DNA of 5,281 bases from an uncultured Bacillota bacterium (GTDB taxonomy: Bacteria > Bacillota > Sulfobacillia > UBA995 > UBA9673). Position 1 is the first letter of the stretch; each line of letters begins with the position of its first letter. The notes under the pieces were generated by a model. The model saw only the letters and a program-made list of their open reading frames with translations. It searched no databases and was not told the DNA's origin. Below, one piece after another: positions 1 through 5,281 of this stretch. Both the position numbers and the translations under genes were made by a program. The stretch covers positions 1 to 5,281 of the forward strand of contig CALMHV010000100.1 in the NCBI GenBank assembly GCA_937863905.1. The letters run 5' to 3'.

Positions 1-83
1 TCGATCCGGTATCGCCCGGCGGCGGTGACCACCGTGCCGTTGGCTATGACCACATCACACGCGCGCAGGCCGGCCCCCCTCAA
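1..83 (-). CDS. Dihydropyrimidinase/D-hydantoinase-like amidohydrolase, N-terminal fragment (cut by window edge)
   Basis: Only the first 27 codons are present; the rest lies beyond the left edge. The TTG start is chosen because it has a good Shine-Dalgarno 7 nt upstream. The peptide contains DVVIANGTVVTAGGRYRI (residues 10-27). This matches the opening beta-strand of hydantoinases, dihydropyrimidinases and dihydroorotases, which typically begin with a short 'x-I-K-N-G-T-V-V' strand; E. coli YgeZ starts this way. Family members usually start just before this strand, so the TTG adds about 8 extra residues. An in-frame GTG at 53-51 is the alternative start but lacks a visible ribosome site. The metal-binding His-x-His lies further in and cannot be checked. 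In context it would open a cyclic ureide ring (hydantoin or dihydropyrimidine type) in the cytoplasm and supply a carbamoyl or amide substrate to its neighbours. The call rests on about 18 residues plus gene order. Confidence 0.62.
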   Translation of the reverse strand, partial: MRGAGLRACDVVIANGTVVTAAGRYRI

Positions 84-90
84 GCGCCTT

Positions 91-96
91 CCCTCC
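91..96 (-). promoter_or_regulatory. Ribosome binding site of the hydantoinase-like gene
   Basis: The minus strand reads GGAGGG, followed by 7 nt and then TTG at 83-81. This site decides the TTG start over the downstream in-frame GTG. It lies in the 30-nt gap after the transcarbamylase stop codon. Confidence 0.6.
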
Positions 97-113
97 GTTC
101 GCTTCCGCCTGGC

Positions 114-1112
114 CTAGGGTCGTCCCCCCATGGTCAGGGCCATGACCGCCTTCTGGACGTGCAGCCGGTTCTCAGCCTGGTCGTAGACGATGGACCGCGG
201 GCCGTCGATGACCTCGTCGGTGACCTCCACGCCGCGGTCGGCCGGGAGCGGGTGCATGTAGACGGCCTCCGGCGCGGCCAGGCTCATCCGCCGGGCGTCG
301 GCGCACCAGCCGGGATACTTCCGGATGAGGGCCAGGCCCTCTTCCTTGTTGGTCGTAACGGCCAGCGGGCCCCAGCTCTTGGGGTAGACGACCTGGGCCC
401 CACGGAAGGCCTCGTCCATGTCGTGGATGATCTCGAACTTGGTCCCGGCCCGGCGGGCGTTCTCCTTTGCCTGCACGACGATATCCGGCATGAGACTGAA
501 TTCGGGCGGGTGGGCCAGGGTCACGTCCAGGCCGAGGCGCGGCGCCATCAGGACCAGGCTCTGCGGGACGGAGATGGGCCGGACGTAGTTCGGGGCCGAC
601 GTCCAGGAGACGGCGATCTTGACCCCGCGCAGGTTGTGGCCGAAACGCTCGCGGATGGTCATCATGTCGGCGAGGATCTGGAAGGGGTGGTAGATGTCGC
701 ACTGCATGTTGAAGACCGGCACCCGCGAGTTCTGGGCCACCTCGCGGAGGTACCGGTTGCCCTCCCCGAAGACCGTATGCCGGACGGCGATGGCGTGGCC
801 GTAGCGGCTGAGCACCGCGGCGGTATCCTTGGCGTTCTCGCCGTGGGAGATCTGCAGCCGGTCCGGGGTCAGGTCGTGGGCGTGCCCGCCGAGCTGGGTC
901 ATGCCGGCCTCAAAGGAGTTGCGCGTCCGGGTGGAGTTATCGAAGAAGATCATGAAAAGGGTCTTGTCCTGGAGGAGCCGGTGCGGGAGGGAGAGGCCGA
1001 ACTGCCTTTTCAGGTCGGCCGCCACCTCGAAGACGGTCTCCAGTTCGCTGTCGGTGAAGTCCATGTCCGTCAGGTAGTGACGGCCCCTCAGCAGAGTGCT
1101 GGTCACGCTCAA
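114..1112 (-). CDS. Knotted transcarbamylase, YgeW / N-acetylornithine carbamoyltransferase-like
   Basis: A cytoplasmic aspartate/ornithine carbamoyltransferase-superfamily enzyme that transfers a carbamoyl group between carbamoyl phosphate and an amine or amide. The carbamoyl-phosphate motif NSTRTR is at residues 59-64, Arg111 lies in RYGHAIAVR, HPFQ is at 142-145, and MHPLP is at 286-290. The ornithine-specific D-x-W-x-SMG signature of true OTCases is absent. YPKSWGP (243-249) takes its place, and WTSAPNYVRPISVPQ (170-184) matches the knot-forming segment of YgeW and N-acetyl/succinylornithine transcarbamylases. Residues 194-249 look especially YgeW-like. The C-terminus (DQAENRLHVQKAVMALTM) is AOTC/OTC-like, and the 332-aa length fits OTC/AOTC rather than the roughly 396-aa YgeW. 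An automatic annotation of 'ornithine carbamoyltransferase (argF)' is likely, but ornithine use is doubtful. The start is TTG at 1112 (4 nt after GGGGAGG) or GTG at 1106 (10 nt after). It lies 51 nt downstream of ygeY. The true second substrate is unknown. Confidence 0.85.
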   Translation of the reverse strand: MSVTSTLLRGRHYLTDMDFTDSELETVFEVAADLKRQFGLSLPHRLLQDKTLFMIFFDNSTRTRNSFEAGMTQLGGHAHDLTPDRLQISHGENAKDTAAVLSRYGHAIAVRHTVFGEGNRYLREVAQNSRVPVFNMQCDIYHPFQILADMMTIRERFGHNLRGVKIAVSWTSAPNYVRPISVPQSLVLMAPRLGLDVTLAHPPEFSLMPDIVVQAKENARRAGTKFEIIHDMDEAFRGAQVVYPKSWGPLAVTTNKEEGLALIRKYPGWCADARRMSLAAPEAVYMHPLPADRGVEVTDEVIDGPRSIVYDQAENRLHVQKAVMALTMGGRP

Positions 1113-1116
1113 AGAA

Positions 1117-1123
1117 CCTCCCC
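1117..1123 (-). promoter_or_regulatory. Ribosome binding site of the transcarbamylase gene
   Basis: GGGGAGG on the minus strand lies 4 nt before TTG (1112-1110) and 10 nt before an in-frame GTG (1106-1104). Neither spacing is ideal, so the start is ambiguous by two codons. The 51-nt intergenic stretch around it shows only a weak 4-bp CGGC/GCCG pairing, not a terminator. Confidence 0.6.
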
Positions 1124-1163
1124 TGCAAACGTTGACGGCTTCACAGATTGCCGCTGCGATCCT

Positions 1164-2474
1164 TCAATCCTTGCCCTTCTTCAGTTCGGCCGCGGCCACC
1201 GCCGGGAACCAGGCGTAGAAGGCGGCCGCCTTGACCAGTTGGTCCTCGGCCACCCACTCGCCGACCGTGTGGGCCAGGACCTCGTGGCCCGGGGCGTAGC
1301 CGATGGTCGGGATGCCGTACCCGCCCGCCAGGCTGACCCCGTCGGTGCTGAAAGCCCACTTGCCCAGGGGCGGCCGGACCCCAAAGAGGTCCTCGGCCGC
1401 GCGGAGTCCGGCCGTGACCGCCGGGCTGTCCTCCGGGGTGACCCAGGTCGGGTACTCCTTGGCCATCCGCATCGGGCAGCCGGTGTAGCTCACGGCGTCG
1501 TAATCCAGAAGGGCGACCTCCGCCCCGGTACCCCCAACCCCTGGCCCCTTCCCTGGCGCGTCCGGCTCACCCAGTTCGGCCACGATACCCCGGAGTTCCT
1601 CCAGGCACGACTGGGGGGTCTCGCCCCAGGTCATCCGGCGGTCGACGACAATCGTGCACTCGTCCGGGACAACGTTGAGCGAGCCCGACTTGCTCTCGAT
1701 CTTGGTCACGGTGATGGTCCCCCGGCCCAGGAACGGGTCGTCCTTGAGCCGCGGGGCCAAGCGCTGGATGCCCTCCAGGACCCGGCCCATCTTGTAGACG
1801 GCGTTGTCGCCGCGCTCCGGGGCGCTGCCGTGGCAGGCCCGGCCCTTGACGACCACCTTGAACTCGCAGCGGCCGCGGTGGCCGCGATAGACCGCGAGGT
1901 CCGTCGGCTCACCCAGGACGGCCAGGTCGGGCCGGCGGCCGGTCTTGGCCTTCAGGTGCTCCACGAACAGGCCGGCGGCCAGGCCGTCGCCGTCCTCCTC
2001 CTGGACCGTGCCGACCACGTAGAGAGTGTAGTCCCGGTCCAGGCCCAGTTCCTTGATGATCCGGCCGCCGTGGACCATGGCCGCCATCGCGGCCTTCTCG
2101 TCCACCGTTCCCAACCCGTAGATCCGGCCGTCCTCAACCTTCCCGGCGTAGGGGTCGTGGGTCCAGGCCGTGGGGTCGCCGAGGCCCACCGTGTCGATGT
2201 GGCCGTCGTACAGGATGGTCGCCGGGCCCGTCCCGATACGCCCCACCGCGTTGCCGACCTCGTCCCGGTAGACCTCGTCAAAGCCCACCCGGCGCATCTC
2301 GTCCAGGATGCGGTCGACCACCCGCCCCTCCTGGCCGCTCGGGCTGGGGATGGCCACCATGTCTCGCAGAAAGCGGGCGATGTCCGCCCGGTAAGCCTCT
2401 GCCCGGCGGAGCACTTCCATCCGGATGTCCCCGCCGGTCCGTGCCGCCGCCAAGCGCGTCTTCTCCGCCGTCAA
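1164..2474 (-). CDS. ygeY: YgeY-family M20 metallohydrolase (ArgE/DapE/peptidase-like)
   Basis: A cytoplasmic zinc-dependent amidohydrolase/peptidase of family M20, 436 aa, with the standard full-length layout. Visible metal and catalytic residues are His92 and Asp94 (DGHIDTV), Asp125 (GTVDEK), the Glu159-Glu160 pair (VQEED), Glu189 (GEPT) and His402 (AHT). CHGSAPERGDNA (214-225) begins the dimerisation domain and carries the substrate-side His215. The segments FLRDMVAIPS, VYRGHRGR, CHGSAPERGDNA, RRMTWGET and KWAFSTDGVS are those I recall from E. coli YgeY, so this is closer to YgeY than to ArgE, DapE or carboxypeptidase G2. The natural substrate of YgeY is not established; it is linked to selenium-associated purine catabolism. 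The TTG start overlaps the preceding stop (TTGA) and has a very strong Shine-Dalgarno. Met19 (ATG at 2420) lies close to where many relatives begin and is the alternative. A Gly/Pro-rich insertion at about residues 303-318 is unusual. Confidence 0.92.
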   Translation of the reverse strand: MTAEKTRLAAARTGGDIRMEVLRRAEAYRADIARFLRDMVAIPSPSGQEGRVVDRILDEMRRVGFDEVYRDEVGNAVGRIGTGPATILYDGHIDTVGLGDPTAWTHDPYAGKVEDGRIYGLGTVDEKAAMAAMVHGGRIIKELGLDRDYTLYVVGTVQEEDGDGLAAGLFVEHLKAKTGRRPDLAVLGEPTDLAVYRGHRGRCEFKVVVKGRACHGSAPERGDNAVYKMGRVLEGIQRLAPRLKDDPFLGRGTITVTKIESKSGSLNVVPDECTIVVDRRMTWGETPQSCLEELRGIVAELGEPDAPGKGPGVGGTGAEVALLDYDAVSYTGCPMRMAKEYPTWVTPEDSPAVTAGLRAAEDLFGVRPPLGKWAFSTDGVSLAGGYGIPTIGYAPGHEVLAHTVGEWVAEDQLVKAAAFYAWFPAVAAAELKKGKD

Positions 2475-3814
2475 GCGCGTCCTCCTCCTTCGCCGTCCGG
2501 GGCGTCGTGCCGCCGGCGGTAGACTCGCCGCGGCCGGCCTCGCGGGCCACTAGACTCCTGCCCCACTTCGAGCACGTCCCCCGCCTCGCGGAGCCTCCAC
2601 AGGACCCGGTGGGCCGTCCGCAGACCGACCCGCAGCCGCAGGGCCAGGTCGCGGGCGGTGAAGTCGCCGGCCATCCCGTCCAGGGCGGCCAAGGCCCGCG
2701 GCAGCGAGGCCCCCGGGCCCGGGCCGAGGGCCGGCCCCCTCGCGTCGAGTTCCCGCGCCCCCGGGCCGAGCGGCCCGATGAGCCGCTGACCCTCGAGCAT
2801 GACAAAGCAGGCGCTGCCCTTGCCGCGAAGAGCCTCCTCCAGGGCCGCCCGGGCGTTGGCCCCGGCCTCGCCGGCCGTGGCCCCGAGGCCCACCCCGGCG
2901 TTCATCTCCAGCCCCGCTTGGACCAGTCTCTCCAGGAGCGGCCAGTGGCGGTACAGGCCGGTCGTCTTCTCGAAGTGGGCCCGGGTCGTGAAGAACTGGA
3001 AGTCCCCGCTGCCCGAGTCGACCAGGTGGCCGTCGAACTCCTCGACCTGGGAGAGCAGGAGTTCGTGGGCCTTGAGCCGCAGGCGGGCCGCCTTGAAGGG
3101 CAGGCCGTTGTCCCGCGGGCGGACCAGGCCGACGACTATCCGCGCCCCCCGGGCCCGCACCCCCTCGGCCACGTAGAGCAGCTTCTCGAGAGCCTCCTGG
3201 AGGGCCACCCGCGACGGGACCAGCCACAGGCACGGGACCCCGGCCGCCCGCAGCAGCCGGTAGACCGAGAGCATGCAGGTCAGGGCGTGGGTGCAGCGGC
3301 CTTCCTCCCTGGCCCGCCGGTGGAAGGCGGCGACCTCGTCCGGTGACGGGTCGTTGGGGAGCACGTTGCCGACGGGTGGGGCGTCCGCACGTGGATCGTA
3401 GATCACGACTTTCTCCAGGGGCAGCCCCAGTTCACGGTAGGTGGCCTCCAGGACGCCGAGGTCCAGGCTGTCCAGACTCACCCGGCGGAGCGAGCCGCGG
3501 TCGGCCACGGCGAAGAGCGGCGCGTAGAGCCACAGGGGCGAGTAGGGGACGTAGGCCGTGGGCACGGCCGCGACCGGCAGGCCCCCCGTCCCCCGGTGGT
3601 AGCCGAGGGGGCCGGTGAAGAGAACGGCGTCGGCGCGGGTGGCGGCCCGGGCGTAGAGTTCGGCGGCCTGGTCGACCCGCTCGTAGGGCAGGGCCCAGAC
3701 CTCGAGGCCGTCAAAGAGCCGGCCCGCGCCGGCGATGTCAGCGACGGCGGCGACCTCGGCCGTGAGGTCGGCCGGTCCGATGACCGCAACCGTTATCGCC
3801 CTACCGTCGTCCAT
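2471..3814 (-). CDS. Probable transcriptional regulator: sensor region, GGDEF-like segment and winged HTH
   Basis: A 447-aa protein I do not recognise as a named family. Residues 7-200 look like an alpha/beta sensor region: AVIGP near the start, then a long helix and TRADAVLFTGPLGY (59-72). This pattern recalls the PrpR-N/Asp-Glu-racemase-like folds that sense small molecules. Residues 226-325 include DSGSGDFQFF (266-275) and NAGVGLGATAGEAGANARAAL (starting at 305), which resemble the GGDEF-like domain of GTP cyclohydrolase III and PucR/CdaR-type regulators. Residues 371-433 (LPRALAALDG..FTARDLALRL..RTAHRVLWRL..AGDVLEV..GRPRRVY) are a winged helix-turn-helix. No membrane segments or signal peptide are seen. 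A Gly/Pro-rich linker (344-370) joins the middle and DNA-binding parts. It starts 3 nt after the PLP-enzyme stop and overlaps ygeY by 4 nt, so it is probably an in-operon regulator responding to a pathway metabolite. A ligand-sensing enzyme cannot be excluded. Confidence 0.75.
   Translation of the reverse strand: MDDGRAITVAVIGPADLTAEVAAVADIAGAGRLFDGLEVWALPYERVDQAAELYARAATRADAVLFTGPLGYHRGTGGLPVAAVPTAYVPYSPLWLYAPLFAVADRGSLRRVSLDSLDLGVLEATYRELGLPLEKVVIYDPRADAPPVGNVLPNDPSPDEVAAFHRRAREEGRCTHALTCMLSVYRLLRAAGVPCLWLVPSRVALQEALEKLLYVAEGVRARGARIVVGLVRPRDNGLPFKAARLRLKAHELLLSQVEEFDGHLVDSGSGDFQFFTTRAHFEKTTGLYRHWPLLERLVQAGLEMNAGVGLGATAGEAGANARAALEEALRGKGSACFVMLEGQRLIGPLGPGARELDARGPALGPGPGASLPRALAALDGMAGDFTARDLALRLRVGLRTAHRVLWRLREAGDVLEVGQESSGPRGRPRRVYRRRHDAPDGEGGGRA
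2481..2490 (-). promoter_or_regulatory. Strong ribosome binding site of ygeY, inside the regulator gene
   Basis: AAGGAGGAGG on the minus strand, 6 nt before the TTG at 2474-2472. It sits in the last codons of the regulator gene, which accounts for that protein's Gly-rich C-terminal GEGGGRA. The TTGA stop/start overlap implies translational coupling. This site is the main argument for TTG over the internal ATG at 2420. Confidence 0.8.
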
Positions 3815-3817
3815 GGA

Positions 3818-5215
3818 CTAGAAACCCCTCGCCTGGCGCAGGCACCGGTCGAAAGCCGCGACCTCCTGCTGGTGGCCTTCCCACCAGGCCGGGTCGCGTT
3901 GCGCGTCCAGTTCGGAAACGGTCTTCCCCTGCTGCTCGACCCAGGTGTAGTACTTGAGGTTGAACCAGCGCTGCCGGTTCAGCCTGTCGCCCTCCTGGAT
4001 CCAGTCGAGCTTGGCCCCGTGGAAGATGGCTTCCACGTAGGCCGCCGCCCGCTCCCGGGTGACCGCCCCGTGGGTCCGGGCCAGGTCGGCCATGACCGAC
4101 GGGTACCGGTCGAGGCCGTCGGTGGCGATGGTGACCACGTTGGCCTCCGGCCCGAGCCCGTAGAACTTGGCCGTCTTGATGGCCCCGATGACGTTGGCCA
4201 CGCCCGAGATGCCGAAGTGGGTCGCCAACTGCCCGGCCTGCTCCGGGCTGACCCCGGCCTCGTTCACCAGGTAGTCCCGGCCGGCCGGCTCGGAGAAGAG
4301 TTGGAGCCCCTTCTTGGACGCGATATCGTCGACGCAGACGAGGGCGTCCATGTTCAGGACGTTGTGGATCCAGGTGACGTGCTTGTCGCCGATGCCCTGG
4401 ATGTCGTGGCCGCCGTAGCCGTTCATGAAGAGGGTGGGGCACTGGATCGGCTCCAGGCCCACGATCCTCGTCGCGAAGCGCTGCTTTAGGAGGTCGCCCG
4501 CGGCGATGGTCCCGGCCGAGCCCATGGCCGAGACAAAGGCGGCCACACGCCCGTCGCCGATGCCGTCCGCCCCGCCAACCCCCGCCGCCAGTTCCCGAAC
4601 GGCCTCGACGACGCTGTGGCCGGTGACGTAGTAGTGGAAGCGGTAGTTGGCCATGGCCTCGAACTGGTTCAGCACGCGGATCTCGCCCTGCTTGGCCAGG
4701 TCCTTGCAGGCGTCGTAGATCTCCTTGACGTTGGACTCGCAGCCCGGCGTGGCGATGTAGGTCGCCCCGTAGGACTCGATCCGGTCGAAGCGCTCCCGGC
4801 TCATCATCTCCGGCAGGACGACGACCGACTTGTAACCGAGCCGGGGGCCGACCCAGGCCCCGCCGATGCCGTAGTTGCCCGTCGACGGCCAGACCAGGGT
4901 GTGGGCGCCGGGCTCGATCTCCCCCTGGAGCTGCTTCTCCATGGCCACCGAGTAGGTCGCCCCGACCTTGTGGCTGCCGGTCGGGAAATCCTTGCCGTAG
5001 AGGACGACGATGTTGGCGTCAACGCCGGTGAGGGCCTTCTCCAGGACGATGTAGCGGACCCTGTCTTCGGGGTCCTTCCAGGTGATGTTGAAGAGGTTGA
5101 TGGGGTCGAGGGGGGCCTCCTCCAGGGCCTTGAGGGCCCGCGGCCGGATGTCCCCCGGGATGCGGTCGGGGTGGAGCATCTCCTCGAACGTGGGGCCGTA
5201 GATGTGCTGAGGCAT
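3818..5215 (-). CDS. Fold-type II PLP-dependent enzyme (cysteine synthase/tryptophan synthase beta superfamily)
   Basis: A 465-aa cytoplasmic PLP enzyme. Lys83 in PTGSHKVGA (78-86) is the expected Schiff-base lysine. STGNYGIGGAW (111-121) is the substrate/cofactor S-x-GN loop, MGSAGT (231-236) the likely phosphate-binding loop, and ATDG (364-367) lies near the expected C-terminal cofactor contact. It is much longer than O-acetylserine sulfhydrylase (about 310 aa), with about 65 extra N-terminal residues and about 80 extra C-terminal residues rich in Trp and Tyr (DWIQ..RWFNLKYYTWVEQQG). It belongs to the group usually annotated 'PLP-dependent protein subunit beta' or 'cysteine synthase-like'. 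E. coli YgeX (2,3-diaminopropionate ammonia-lyase) has the same fold, but its NAFKMLGG and TTDGNHG motifs differ. Its place beside YgeY- and YgeW-like genes suggests an amino-acid lyase or deaminase role. ATG (5215) follows AGGAGG by 9 nt. It is the first complete gene of the putative operon. Fold is secure; reaction is not. Confidence 0.88.
   Translation of the reverse strand: MPQHIYGPTFEEMLHPDRIPGDIRPRALKALEEAPLDPINLFNITWKDPEDRVRYIVLEKALTGVDANIVVLYGKDFPTGSHKVGATYSVAMEKQLQGEIEPGAHTLVWPSTGNYGIGGAWVGPRLGYKSVVVLPEMMSRERFDRIESYGATYIATPGCESNVKEIYDACKDLAKQGEIRVLNQFEAMANYRFHYYVTGHSVVEAVRELAAGVGGADGIGDGRVAAFVSAMGSAGTIAAGDLLKQRFATRIVGLEPIQCPTLFMNGYGGHDIQGIGDKHVTWIHNVLNMDALVCVDDIASKKGLQLFSEPAGRDYLVNEAGVSPEQAGQLATHFGISGVANVIGAIKTAKFYGLGPEANVVTIATDGLDRYPSVMADLARTHGAVTRERAAAYVEAIFHGAKLDWIQEGDRLNRQRWFNLKYYTWVEQQGKTVSELDAQRDPAWWEGHQQEVAAFDRCLRQARGF
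3825..3830 (-). promoter_or_regulatory. Ribosome binding site of the regulator, inside the PLP-enzyme gene
   Basis: GAGGGG on the minus strand, 10 nt before ATG (3814-3812). It is formed by the Arg-Gly codons at the end of the PLP enzyme. With a 3-nt gap between stop and start, this indicates coupled translation. Confidence 0.5.
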
Positions 5216-5224
5216 GTCGCTTGC

Positions 5225-5230
5225 CCTCCT
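5225..5230 (-). promoter_or_regulatory. Ribosome binding site of the PLP enzyme
   Basis: AGGAGG on the minus strand, 9 nt before ATG (5215-5213), supporting this start. No clear -35/-10 promoter is visible in the GC-rich bases up to the window edge, so the operon promoter is probably further right. Confidence 0.75.
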
Positions 5231-5281
5231 ATTCGCGGGGTCGCGCCCAGGCCAGGGTCGCCGGGTGCGGCCGCGGGGTCG
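5229..5281 (-). CDS. Possible 3' end of an upstream gene (partial, weak)
   Basis: One minus-strand frame runs from the window edge to a TAG at 5231-5229 and encodes the tail TPRPHPATLAWARPRE. The stop would overlap the Shine-Dalgarno of the PLP enzyme and lie 13 nt before its start, a spacing normal for an operon. Two other frames are also open over this short GC-rich stretch, so it may equally be an untranslated leader. No family can be named from 16 residues. Confidence 0.25.
   Translation of the reverse strand, partial: TPRPHPATLAWARPRE

Noticed and set aside
114..1112. Annotation as a plain arginine-biosynthetic ornithine carbamoyltransferase (argF)
   Set aside because: The ornithine-binding SMG motif is replaced by YPKSWGP, the knot-type proline-rich segment is present, and the neighbours are catabolic YgeY- and hydantoinase-like genes rather than arg genes.
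1113..1163. Possible terminator or promoter in the 51-nt gap between ygeY and the transcarbamylase
   Set aside because: Only a 4-bp CGGC/GCCG stem with a long loop and a short AACGTT palindrome are present, with no T-tract and no convincing -35/-10 pair. Read-through is more likely.
1164..2474. Annotation as ArgE (acetylornithine deacetylase), which beside an AOTC-like enzyme could suggest an acetylated arginine pathway
   Set aside because: The motif set (FLRDMVAIPS, CHGSAPERGDNA, RRMTWGET, KWAFSTDGVS) fits YgeY more specifically. The hydantoinase-like and PLP genes also do not fit arginine synthesis. The alternative is worth remembering but less likely.
159..2522. A 787-codon plus-strand open frame spanning two genes
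   Set aside because: It lies antisense to ygeY and the transcarbamylase, both of which show clear family motifs. Its own translation is Arg/Gly/Pro/Val/Asp-rich without recognisable domains. Long stop-free antisense frames are expected in very GC-rich coding DNA.
2441..3346. A 301-codon plus-strand open frame opposite the regulator
   Set aside because: A shadow of the minus-strand regulator gene. Its composition is low-complexity Pro/Arg/Gly and no plausible ribosome site or motif was seen.
3596..4489. A 297-codon plus-strand open frame opposite the PLP enzyme
   Set aside because: It spans the junction of two minus-strand genes and mirrors their codons; the translation is Val/Gly/Asp-rich with no motif.

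Overview
The window is a compact, single-strand block of high-G+C bacterial DNA. Four complete genes and the start of a fifth are all read on the minus strand, from right to left. The wobble positions are strongly G/C. Every start has a purine-rich Shine-Dalgarno (GGAGG-type), and three consecutive genes appear to start at TTG. Together with the YgeY/YgeW-type gene content, this suggests a high-G+C anaerobic or thermophilic Bacillota (Symbiobacterium/Thermaerobacter/Limnochordia-like). That placement is an inference from style, not a marker-based identification.

Layout in the direction of transcription: (1) 5215-3818, a 465-aa fold-type II PLP-dependent enzyme of the cysteine synthase/tryptophan synthase beta superfamily; (2) 3814-2471, a 447-aa probable transcriptional regulator with an N-terminal sensor-like region, a central GGDEF-like/GTP-cyclohydrolase-III-like segment and a C-terminal winged helix-turn-helix; (3) 2474-1164, a YgeY-type M20 metallohydrolase; (4) 1112-114, a knotted transcarbamylase related to YgeW and N-acetylornithine carbamoyltransferase; (5) 83-1, the first 27 codons of what looks like a dihydropyrimidinase/D-hydantoinase (YgeZ-like). 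Spacings are 3 nt, a 4-nt overlap, 51 nt and 30 nt. I see no convincing terminator or promoter between genes, so one operon is the simplest reading. The 66 bases right of the first start may hold the last codons of another upstream gene.

The set resembles the E. coli ygeW-ygeX-ygeY-ygeZ group (transcarbamylase, PLP ammonia-lyase, M20 hydrolase, hydantoinase), which belongs to the selenium-associated anaerobic purine/uric-acid catabolic locus. The plausible shared job is stepwise breakdown of a ureido or cyclic-amide compound. The hydantoinase would open the ring, the M20 enzyme would cleave an amide, the transcarbamylase would move the carbamoyl group to or from phosphate, and the PLP enzyme would deaminate an amino acid. 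Here the PLP enzyme does not look like YgeX, the transcarbamylase has an AOTC/OTC-like rather than a YgeW-like C-terminus, and a sensor regulator is embedded in the operon. This is a recognisable but divergent version of the pathway whose substrate cannot be fixed from this window. I found no RNA genes, CRISPR arrays, insertion sequences or other mobile elements.
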